Positions 1 through 5,740 of a stretch of DNA of 5,838 bases are shown here, in pieces. The stretch is taken from NCBI GenBank assembly GCA_919902625.1, contig CAKKRO010000095.1:1-5838 (forward strand). Direction: 5' to 3'. Origin of the DNA: Nitrosomonadaceae bacterium (GTDB lineage Bacteria; Pseudomonadota; Gammaproteobacteria; Burkholderiales; Nitrosomonadaceae). Under the pieces are notes generated by a model. The model was not told the origin of the DNA. It saw only the letters and a program-made list of their open reading frames with translations, and searched no databases. The translations under genes and the position numbers were made by a program. Within the stretch, counting starts at the first letter, position 1; each line of letters starts with the position of its first letter.

Positions 1-781
1 GCAGCATCTGAGCCTGGAGCAAGTGCAACTGAGTTTGATCGAAGCCTTGAACCCGCAAAATGCACCCGATCAAACCGGTGATGGCGCTACAGCCGTCAAA
101 CAACCGGCATCGCCATCGTTATTGACGCGCCGCAGCAATTTATATGGCCGCACCCCGCGCCAGGCGCAGTATCTGCAACAAATCCAGGAACACGATATCA
201 CTTTTGCCATCGGCCCGGCCGGCACGGGCAAAACTTATCTCGCGGTGGCCAGTGCGGTGGATGCGCTGGAACGTGACCTGGTATCACGCCTGATACTGGT
301 CCGTCCGGCTGTTGAGGCGGGTGAGCGGCTGGGTTTTCTGCCGGGGGATATGACACAGAAGGTGGACCCCTACTTACGCCCGCTGTATGACGCATTGTAT
401 GACCTGATGGGATTTGACAAAACCAGCAAGCATTTTGAACGCAATACCATTGAAATTGCACCACTGGCTTTTATGCGGGGGCGCACGCTGAATCAGTCAT
501 TTATTATTCTGGATGAAGCGCAGAACACCACGCCGGAACAGATGAAAATGTTCCTGACGCGCATTGGCCTGGGTTCCAAGGCGGTGATTACCGGCGACGT
601 GACGCAGATTGATTTACCCAAACACCAGAAAAGCGGATTGATCGAAGCGCAGGAAGTGCTTAAAGACATACGCGGCATCGCGTTCACTCATTTTCTATCG
701 GAAGATGTCGTCAGACATCCTCTAGTGCAGCGCATTGTCAATGCCTATGAAAAACATGACCAACGAAAGCAAGCATCCTGA
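1..781 (+). CDS. ybeZ: PhoH-like ATPase YbeZ (5' end cut off by window edge)
   Basis: P-loop nucleotide-binding protein of the PhoH family; YbeZ is a cytoplasmic partner of YbeY and is linked to RNA/ribosome maturation. The frame is open to the left edge (first full codon at base 2). The residues before the GTG at 23 (QHLSLEQ) match the usual end of the family's N-terminal domain, so this is a truncated view and not a GTG start. About 259 residues are visible; roughly 70-90 N-terminal residues should lie outside. Counting from the GTG at 23, Walker A GPAGTGKT is residues 64-71 (bases 212-235), the family signature RPAVEAGERLGFLPG is 94-108, Walker B IILDEAQN is 161-168, GDVTQIDLP is 191-199, and the conserved arginine segment SEDVVRHPLVQRIV is 226-239. 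All key residues are present. It heads the ybeZ-ybeY-corC cluster; miaB is a frequent upstream neighbour in the family but is not visible here. Identification is secure. Confidence 0.96.
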   Translation, partial: QHLSLEQVQLSLIEALNPQNAPDQTGDGATAVKQPASPSLLTRRSNLYGRTPRQAQYLQQIQEHDITFAIGPAGTGKTYLAVASAVDALERDLVSRLILVRPAVEAGERLGFLPGDMTQKVDPYLRPLYDALYDLMGFDKTSKHFERNTIEIAPLAFMRGRTLNQSFIILDEAQNTTPEQMKMFLTRIGLGSKAVITGDVTQIDLPKHQKSGLIEAQEVLKDIRGIAFTHFLSEDVVRHPLVQRIVNAYEKHDQRKQAS

Positions 782-793
782 CATCCTTTTTGC

Positions 794-1255
794 ATGCAGA
801 AATCATTCAAGCTGGCAGTGCAATATGCAACAGACAGCACAGAACTACCCGCAAGATCACAGTTCCGCAGATGGGTTAAGGCGGCGCTGATGCAGGACGC
901 CGAAATTGTCTTGCGGCTTGTCGATGAAGCGGAAGGACGTGAATTGAACCGTCAATTCCGCAACAAGGATTATGCGACCAACGTGCTGACTTTTGTTTAT
1001 GATGATACGCAACCTTTAACGGGCGACATCGTGTTATGCGCAGCCATCGTTAAAAAGGAAGCCGGGCAACAGCATAAAAATTTGCTGGCGCATTACGCCC
1101 ATTTGACTGTGCATGGCGTTCTGCATTTGCAGGGCTATGACCATATCGAAGATACCGAAGCCGCTGCGATGGAACAAATGGAAACACAAATACTGGCCCG
1201 GCTGGGCTATGATGACCCCTACCAAGAACATGGCGACGCAATTTCACCCCAATAA
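794..1255 (+). CDS. ybeY: Endoribonuclease YbeY (rRNA maturation factor)
   Basis: Zinc-dependent single-strand endoribonuclease (UPF0054) that takes part in 16S rRNA 3'-end processing and 70S ribosome quality control in the cytoplasm. The 153-residue product is close to the 155 of E. coli YbeY. The zinc-binding signature HGVLHLQGYDH is at residues 107-117, with metal ligands H107, H111 and H117. The second conserved block, FRNKDYATNVLTF, is at 55-67 and carries R56, the counterpart of the catalytic-site arginine R59 in E. coli. The C-terminal LGYDDPY (137-143) is also typical. ATG 794 is the only usable start: the four codons before it (CAT CCT TTT TGC) follow directly on the in-phase TGA of ybeZ. 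No purine-rich ribosome-binding site is visible, so translation probably depends on ribosomes finishing ybeZ 12 nt upstream. Identification is secure. Confidence 0.97.
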   Translation: MQKSFKLAVQYATDSTELPARSQFRRWVKAALMQDAEIVLRLVDEAEGRELNRQFRNKDYATNVLTFVYDDTQPLTGDIVLCAAIVKKEAGQQHKNLLAHYAHLTVHGVLHLQGYDHIEDTEAAAMEQMETQILARLGYDDPYQEHGDAISPQ

Positions 1256-1265
1256 TCACTCAAAT

Positions 1266-1297
1266 AGTTTTCGCTGGCATAACCCGCGCGGAAAACT
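1266..1297 (+). terminator. Possible weak terminator or attenuator hairpin between ybeY and corC
   Basis: The arm AGTTTTCGC (1266-1274) pairs with GCGGAAAACT (1288-1297), with one unpaired G at 1290. Two more G-C pairs inside (1276/1285 and 1277/1284) can close a six-base loop. The right arm runs into TTTT (1297-1300), followed by a pyrimidine-rich stretch with TTTTT and TTTT up to about 1316. This resembles an intrinsic terminator, but the T-tract is interrupted and the lower stem is A-T rich. It could equally be an RNA-processing or attenuation element inside an operon. Found by eye; no folding energy was calculated. Confidence 0.3.
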
Positions 1298-1341
1298 TTT
1301 AACTCCTTTTTCTTTTAAACCATTGAAACTATCTATACATC

Positions 1342-2190
1342 ATGGATGAACCCCCACCTAAAAGCGGTTGGCTGGAGCGGTTAGGCACTTTGCTGATCCG
1401 CAAACCGGAAGACCGCGAACAACTCATTACCCTGCTGCACTCCGCCTTTGAACGTAATTTACTGGATTCGGATGCGCTTAGCATGATTGAAGGGGTCATG
1501 CAGGTTTCTGAAATGCAGGCGCGCGATATCATGGTGCCGCGCTCGCAAATGGATGTCGTCGATATCAGTGAAACGCCCGATAAATTCATCCCCTTTGTGA
1601 TTGAAGCCGCACATTCACGTTTTCCGGTCACTGAAGGCAGCGAAGACAACATTATCGGCATCATGCTGGCAAAAGACCTGTTGCGCTATTACGCCGGTGA
1701 GGAAGAATTCAATATCCGCGACATGTTGCGACCGGCCGTATTCATCCCGGAATCCAAACGGCTGAATGTTCTGCTGAAGGATTTCCGCAGCAATCGCAAT
1801 CACATGGCGATAGTCGTCAATGAATATGGTGGCGTGGCCGGTCTGGTGACGATTGAGGATGTGCTCGAACAAATTGTCGGGGAAATTGAAGACGAATACG
1901 ATTTTAATGAAGAAGAAGACAATATCGTCATGGAATCGGATGGACAGTACCGGGTCAAGGCTATTACCGAGATCGGCAACTTCAATGAAGTGCTCGGCGC
2001 AAACTTCAGCAACGATGACTACGACACGATCGGCGGTTTGGTACTCAACAAGTTTGGCCGTTTACCGGTCCGTGATGAATCGGTCATGATCGATCACTTT
2101 AAATTTACCGTACAACGCGCCGACAGCCGCCGCTTGCATATGCTCAAGGTTGAGAAAATCACAGTAGCACCCGAAGCCCTTCCCGAGTAA
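1342..2190 (+). CDS. corC: CorC/YbeX-type CBS-pair protein with CorC_HlyC domain
   Basis: Cytoplasmic protein of the CorC/HlyC family. CorC was named for a role in CorA-dependent Mg/Co efflux in Salmonella, and the E. coli homologue YbeX is tied to ribosome and Mg homeostasis. The 282-residue length is normal. The N-terminal segment (about 10-58, including EDREQLITLLHSAFERNLLD) is the family lead-in. CBS domain 1 spans about 60-120 (RDIMVPRSQMD, HSRFPVTEG) and CBS domain 2 about 127-183 (MLRPAVFIPES, VVNEYGGVAGLVTIEDVLEQI). The acidic linker EIEDEYDFNEEED (181-193) is typical, and the CorC_HlyC transporter-associated domain follows (about 195-275). No membrane segment is seen, unlike the longer hemolysin-type relatives with a DUF21 domain. 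ATG 1342 gives the usual family beginning (MDEPP, GWLERL) but has no clear Shine-Dalgarno sequence. It belongs to the ybeZ-ybeY-ybeX group; lnt, often next, is absent. Confidence 0.95.
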   Translation: MDEPPPKSGWLERLGTLLIRKPEDREQLITLLHSAFERNLLDSDALSMIEGVMQVSEMQARDIMVPRSQMDVVDISETPDKFIPFVIEAAHSRFPVTEGSEDNIIGIMLAKDLLRYYAGEEEFNIRDMLRPAVFIPESKRLNVLLKDFRSNRNHMAIVVNEYGGVAGLVTIEDVLEQIVGEIEDEYDFNEEEDNIVMESDGQYRVKAITEIGNFNEVLGANFSNDDYDTIGGLVLNKFGRLPVRDESVMIDHFKFTVQRADSRRLHMLKVEKITVAPEALPE

Positions 2191-2234
2191 GCCACTCGCT
2201 CACTGTACGGAATTACCTGCCTATTGCCTGGTAT

Positions 2235-4010
2235 ATGCCTAAAATTACTGCCCGCTCCTATAATGCCGATACTTTCAAAACACTCAGCGGATGTGGATTA
2301 TCTCCCGTATTGGCGCGTATTTATGCCGCGCGAGGCATTGAGAATACTGTCCAGCTTGAAACCGAATTAGCGCACCTGATTCCGTTCGGGCAATTCAAGA
2401 ATATTACTTCGATGGCAGCCCTGCTGGCCGATGCCATCGCGGCAAAAAAACGCCTGCTGATTGTGGCGGATTATGATTCCGATGGCGCTACAGCCTGTGC
2501 CGTCGGCATCCGTATTTTGCGGAAATTGGGCGCGACAGTTGATTATCTGGTGCCTAACCGCTTTGAATTCGGCTATGGATTGACCCCGGAAATCGTACAG
2601 CTTGCGCATGCCGCCAAACAGCCGGATATCCTGCTCACCGTCGATAATGGCATTGCCAGCGTTGAGGGCGTGTCCGAAGCCAACCGGCTGGGCATGCAAG
2701 TATTGATTACCGATCATCATCTGCCCGGCGATACATTGCCTGCTGCAACCGCCATCATTAACCCCAATCAACCGGATTGTCCTTTTCCCAGCAAAAACAT
2801 TGCGGGTGTGGGCGTTATTTTCTATCTGATGCTGGCGCTACGGGCTGAGTTACGTCAGCGCGGCGTCTTCACCACGACTGGCCAGGAACCCAATCTCGCC
2901 AGCTTTCTCGACCTGGTCGCATTAGGAACGGTCGCAGATGTGGTCAAACTGGATAACAACAATCGCATTCTGGTACAGCAAGGGTTGCAGCGTGTCCGCA
3001 AAGGACGGGGTTGTGCTGGCATCAATGCGTTGTTGCAAGTGTCGCGACGGGATTATCAGCAAATCTCGACTTATGACCTGGGTTTTATGCTGGGGCCTCG
3101 TTTGAATGCAGCCGGACGTCTGGATGACATGTCACTGGGCATTGAATGCCTGATTACCGATAATGAAGCTCGTGCGCTGCAAATTGCCCAACAACTGGAT
3201 GAACTGAACCGGCAACGCCGTGAAATCGAATCCACCATGCAGGAAAGCGCATTACTCAAACTGGAAGACCTGCTGAAAACCCGGCAACCGGAAATACAGT
3301 CTGCTTACAGCATCTGCCTGTTTGATCACGATTGGCATCAGGGCGTCATCGGCATCCTCGCTTCGCGCATCAAGGATAAATACCACCGTCCGGTCATTAT
3401 CTTCGCACCCGGCAATGATGGTGAAATCAAAGGCTCCGGGCGGTCGATCAACGGTTTTCACCTGCGCGATGCGCTGGATCTGGTTGCCAAGCGGCATCCT
3501 GAACTGATCCTCAAATTCGGCGGTCACGCAGCCGCAGCCGGGCTAACGATCAACACCCATCACTTTGAAAAATTCTGCGATGTGTTTGAGCAGGTGGCAC
3601 AGACCCTGCTGACACCGGCCGATCTGACGCGCGTGATTGAAACGGATGGCGATCTGAATGCATCCGAAATCAATATGGAACTGGCGGAATATCTCAATCA
3701 GCAAGTGTGGGGGCAAGGTTTTCCCCAACCCGCATTCAATGCCCGGTTTTATGTGGAAAGCCAGCGTATAGTGGGGGAAAAGCACTTAAAACTGAAATTA
3801 AGAAAACTGGAGGATACCCCCATCAAAGACCAGACACCTCAGAAGTCAGATGAATCTTACGATGGCATTTTGTTTTTCCATAATGATCCATTACCTGATT
3901 GTATCGATGCGGTTTATCGGCTGCAGATCAATGAATATAATGGCAAAACGACGTTACAATTCCTGCTTGAGCATTGGTCTGAACCGAATAACCCAGGTGA
4001 ACAACCATGA
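2235..4010 (+). CDS. recJ: Single-stranded-DNA-specific 5'-3' exonuclease RecJ
   Basis: Metal-dependent exonuclease that degrades single-stranded DNA 5' to 3', acting in RecF-pathway recombination, mismatch repair and base-excision repair. The 591 residues are near the usual length (E. coli 577). DHH phosphoesterase domain: motif I ADYDSDGATA (78-87; D79, D81, D83), TVDNGI (135-140; D137), DHH at 160-162 within ITDHHLPGD, NPNQPDCPFPSKNIAGVGV (176-194), and DLVALGTVADVV (226-237; candidate metal ligand D226). The linker region has GPRLNAAGRLDD (287-298) followed by a helical stretch rich in E, Q and R (310-350). DHHA1 domain: SGRSINGFHLRDAL (401-414) and KFGGHAAAAGL (427-437). A C-terminal OB-like region covers about 465-580. 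All catalytic residues are present, so it is probably active. ATG 2235 fits the family N-terminus (LSPVLARIYAARGI follows) but lacks a clear Shine-Dalgarno sequence. It lies 44 nt after corC with no terminator seen between, and its TGA overlaps the next gene's ATG. Confidence 0.97.
   Translation: MPKITARSYNADTFKTLSGCGLSPVLARIYAARGIENTVQLETELAHLIPFGQFKNITSMAALLADAIAAKKRLLIVADYDSDGATACAVGIRILRKLGATVDYLVPNRFEFGYGLTPEIVQLAHAAKQPDILLTVDNGIASVEGVSEANRLGMQVLITDHHLPGDTLPAATAIINPNQPDCPFPSKNIAGVGVIFYLMLALRAELRQRGVFTTTGQEPNLASFLDLVALGTVADVVKLDNNNRILVQQGLQRVRKGRGCAGINALLQVSRRDYQQISTYDLGFMLGPRLNAAGRLDDMSLGIECLITDNEARALQIAQQLDELNRQRREIESTMQESALLKLEDLLKTRQPEIQSAYSICLFDHDWHQGVIGILASRIKDKYHRPVIIFAPGNDGEIKGSGRSINGFHLRDALDLVAKRHPELILKFGGHAAAAGLTINTHHFEKFCDVFEQVAQTLLTPADLTRVIETDGDLNASEINMELAEYLNQQVWGQGFPQPAFNARFYVESQRIVGEKHLKLKLRKLEDTPIKDQTPQKSDESYDGILFFHNDPLPDCIDAVYRLQINEYNGKTTLQFLLEHWSEPNNPGEQP
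3995..4000 (+). promoter_or_regulatory. Shine-Dalgarno sequence for the MgtC/DUF4010 gene, inside recJ
   Basis: AGGTGA lies within the last codons of recJ and is separated by six bases (ACAACC) from the ATG at 4007. With the ATGA overlap at 4007-4010 (ATG start 4007-4009, recJ TGA 4008-4010), it fixes the start of the downstream gene and suggests translational coupling. Confidence 0.7.
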
Positions 4011-5266
4011 ACACTGAATTCATGCTGGATGGAGAACTCGCCGCACTCCCCCATTTTGTGACCAGTCTTGCGATTGGCCTGCTCATCGGGCTGGAACGCG
4101 AACGCAGCCCAGGTTCCCGCGCGGGACTCAGAACATTTGCGCTGGTGGCGCTATTTGGCACGCTGGCCGCCATGCTATCCGAAAAAGCAAACATGCCCTG
4201 GTTACTGCTGGGAGGCCTGCTCATTGTCGGTTTTATGACGATTGCGGCGTATTTTCGTGCAAAAGATGACACGGTAGATCCCGGCACCACCACGGTAGCC
4301 GCTATTCTTATCTGCTATGGCCTGGGAGCCGCCGTCTGGTATGGCAACGACACGCTGGCCATCATGCTGGCCATTATTACTACGGCATTACTGTACTTCA
4401 AGACGGAACTGCACGGCATCACCCAAAAGCTGAGCCGGCGGGATTTAATTTCCGTGCTTCAGTTTGCCGTGCTGACTTTTATCATTCTCCCCATCCTGCC
4501 GGACAAGAATTACGGGTTTTATGAGGCGATCAATCCCTATCAGATCTGGTTAATGGTGGTACTGATCTCAGGCGTAAGCCTGGCGGGTTATGTGGCGCTT
4601 CAGCTCATCGGTCAGCGGCATAGCGCGGTATTGGGCTTATTCGGCGGATTGGTTTCCAGTACCGCCACCACACTGGTGTACGCCCGCCGCAGCGTTGAAA
4701 GCCAGAACTTTATACCCCTTGCGGTAGTCGTTATTCTGATTGCCAATCTGACCGTGCTGATCCGTCTGGCTATCATCAGCGCGGTGGCTTCTCCTTCCAT
4801 ATTGCCGCAGTTGTTACCCGTTTTAGGCAGTGGTTTTCTACTCGGATCAGGCGTCGCTGCTTATTGGTGGTATCAATTGAATCAACAAAACGAATTGCCC
4901 GTGCCGGAGATCAAGAATCCAACCGAAATTCGCACGGCAGCGGCGTTCGGTCTCATCTATGGCGCCGTTCTGTTTTTCGCAGCCTGGCTATCCGATATTG
5001 CCGGCAGCAGCGGGTTGTATGCGGTTGCCCTGGTCTCCGGTCTGACGGATGTTGATGCCATTACGCTATCGAGCTTGCGTTTGTATGAACTGGGCAAACT
5101 GGAAGCCACTGAAACGGTGACGGCCATCTCTCTCGGGATACTCTCCAACATTGGCTTCAAGCTGGGACTCATCTTCTTTATCGGCAATTCTTTATTGGCC
5201 AAACAGTGCATCTCGGGCATGTTTGCAACGGCTGGTGGCATCGGTCTGGCGCTGGTGCTCTTTTAA
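4007..5266 (+). CDS. MgtC/SapB-like and DUF4010 polytopic membrane protein
   Basis: Integral inner-membrane protein of 419 residues, from an MgtC-like N-terminal domain fused to a DUF4010 C-terminal domain; the biochemical function of this family is not established. The MgtC-type part includes GLLIGLERERSPGSRAGLRTF (24-44), with hydrophobic segments at about 17-29, 43-57, 65-83, 95-111, 113-131 and 147-165. The DUF4010 part carries the family's polar-rich membrane motifs GLVSSTATTLVYARRS (214-229) and VSGLTDVDAITLSSL (343-357), with further hydrophobic segments at about 178-201, 235-260, 268-287, 309-329, 335-345, 370-394 and 400-418. There is no cleavable signal peptide. The start at 4007 is supported by AGGTGA six bases upstream; a second ATG at 4022 has no such support. 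It overlaps recJ by 4 nt, so it should be cotranscribed with it. An ion- or Mg-related transport role is only an inference from the MgtC similarity, and true virulence MgtC proteins are much shorter (about 230 residues). Confidence 0.92.
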   Translation: MNTEFMLDGELAALPHFVTSLAIGLLIGLERERSPGSRAGLRTFALVALFGTLAAMLSEKANMPWLLLGGLLIVGFMTIAAYFRAKDDTVDPGTTTVAAILICYGLGAAVWYGNDTLAIMLAIITTALLYFKTELHGITQKLSRRDLISVLQFAVLTFIILPILPDKNYGFYEAINPYQIWLMVVLISGVSLAGYVALQLIGQRHSAVLGLFGGLVSSTATTLVYARRSVESQNFIPLAVVVILIANLTVLIRLAIISAVASPSILPQLLPVLGSGFLLGSGVAAYWWYQLNQQNELPVPEIKNPTEIRTAAAFGLIYGAVLFFAAWLSDIAGSSGLYAVALVSGLTDVDAITLSSLRLYELGKLEATETVTAISLGILSNIGFKLGLIFFIGNSLLAKQCISGMFATAGGIGLALVLF

Positions 5267-5268
5267 GT

Positions 5269-5691
5269 TTAATCGGAAAGAATCCCTCTCTTCTCACCCA
5301 AGGCCTTTAGAATATCCCTGATAGTAATAATTCCAAGCGGTTTCATTTCATGGTCGACGATCGGAATACATGAAATAGTATGGTGATTGAATGCATCAAT
5401 GGCTTCCTCAATAGTCGCATCGGGCCCCAGCACAACGGGTTTACGGCTCATGATTTGATAAACGCGTTTGTTTAATGTGGCCGCATCCTTGGGTGTTTCT
5501 GTCATCGTTCCGATACTGGGACTCAATGCCTTGTAGAGATCCCGGTCTGAAACAACTCCGAACACTTTCTTTTCCTCGATAACCAGTAAATGGTGAATGT
5601 CTATCCTCTCAAATATTTCTTTTACAACGGATAACTTATCATCCATTTCAATCGTAACCAGTTTGGCACTCATTAATTCGCTGACAAGCAT
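5269..5691 (-). CDS. Two-CBS-domain protein (AcuB-like, stand-alone)
   Basis: Small cytoplasmic protein of 140 residues made almost entirely of two CBS domains, which together form a Bateman module that usually binds adenosine nucleotides as a sensor. CBS 1 spans about 2-54 (SELMSAKLVTI, IDIHHLLVIEE, VFGVVSDRDL) and CBS 2 about 79-131 (QIMSRKPVVLGPDATIEEA, HHTISCIPIVDHEMKPLGII). The linker DAATLNKRVYQIMSR (69-83) resembles that of small CBS proteins known from many proteobacteria. There is no catalytic domain and the partner is unknown. The ATG at 5689-5691 is preferred because CAGGAG lies six bases upstream; an in-frame TTG at 5710-5712 would add seven residues but would place that ribosome-binding site inside the gene. 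It converges on the membrane-protein gene with 2 nt between the stops. The stretch is about 43% GC by hand count, lower than the sampled lines to the left. It is not related to the CorC-type CBS protein in this window beyond the shared fold. Confidence 0.9.
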   Translation of the reverse strand: MLVSELMSAKLVTIEMDDKLSVVKEIFERIDIHHLLVIEEKKVFGVVSDRDLYKALSPSIGTMTETPKDAATLNKRVYQIMSRKPVVLGPDATIEEAIDAFNHHTISCIPIVDHEMKPLGIITIRDILKALGEKRGILSD

Positions 5692-5697
5692 AGTTTG

Positions 5698-5703
5698 CTC
5701 CTG
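5698..5703 (-). promoter_or_regulatory. Shine-Dalgarno sequence of the small CBS protein gene
   Basis: Read on the - strand, CAGGAG is followed by the six-base spacer CAAACT and then ATG (5691-5689). This near-consensus spacing decides the start of the gene against the in-frame TTG at 5712. Confidence 0.75.
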
Positions 5704-5712
5704 TGATAACAA

Positions 5713-5732
5713 TCAGAAAGTTGCACTTCTGA
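5713..5732. repeat. Imperfect 20-bp palindrome upstream of the CBS gene
   Basis: TCAGA-A-AGT (5713-5721) and ACTTCTGA (5725-5732) are inverted copies of each other, with one extra A in the left arm and a TGC centre. The element lies about 10 bp upstream of the CBS gene's Shine-Dalgarno sequence. It could be an operator for a dimeric regulator or a short hairpin in the leader RNA. On neither strand is it followed by a T-run, so it does not look like a terminator. A 20-bp palindrome with a bulge can arise by chance. Confidence 0.35.
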
Positions 5733-5740
5733 GACACCTT

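Noticed and set aside
23..25. GTG as the start of the PhoH-like gene
   Set aside because: The frame is open upstream to the window edge and the extra residues match the family's N-terminal domain, so the true start lies outside the window.
198..464. Antisense open frame opposite the ybeZ Walker A region
   Set aside because: It is cysteine-, proline- and histidine-rich nonsense typical of antisense readings, and it is fully covered by conserved ybeZ.
1334..1339. TATACA as a -10 box for a corC promoter
   Set aside because: No acceptable -35 box lies 16-18 bp upstream, and transcription would start at or inside the corC start codon.
2367..2771. 134-codon antisense open frame inside recJ
   Set aside because: It lies wholly within well-conserved recJ motifs and its translation resembles no family I know; it is a by-product of recJ codon use.
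4022..4024. Second in-frame ATG as start of the membrane-protein gene
   Set aside because: The ATG at 4007 has AGGTGA six bases upstream and overlaps the recJ stop; 4022 has no ribosome-binding site.
3928..4293. 121-codon antisense open frame across the recJ/membrane-protein junction
   Set aside because: It is serine- and arginine-rich, lies opposite two confident genes, and has no sign of its own ribosome-binding site or family.
5689..5712. Longer CBS protein starting at the in-frame TTG 5712
   Set aside because: CAGGAG lies between this TTG and the ATG at 5691 with ideal spacing to the ATG, and the seven extra residues add no family similarity.
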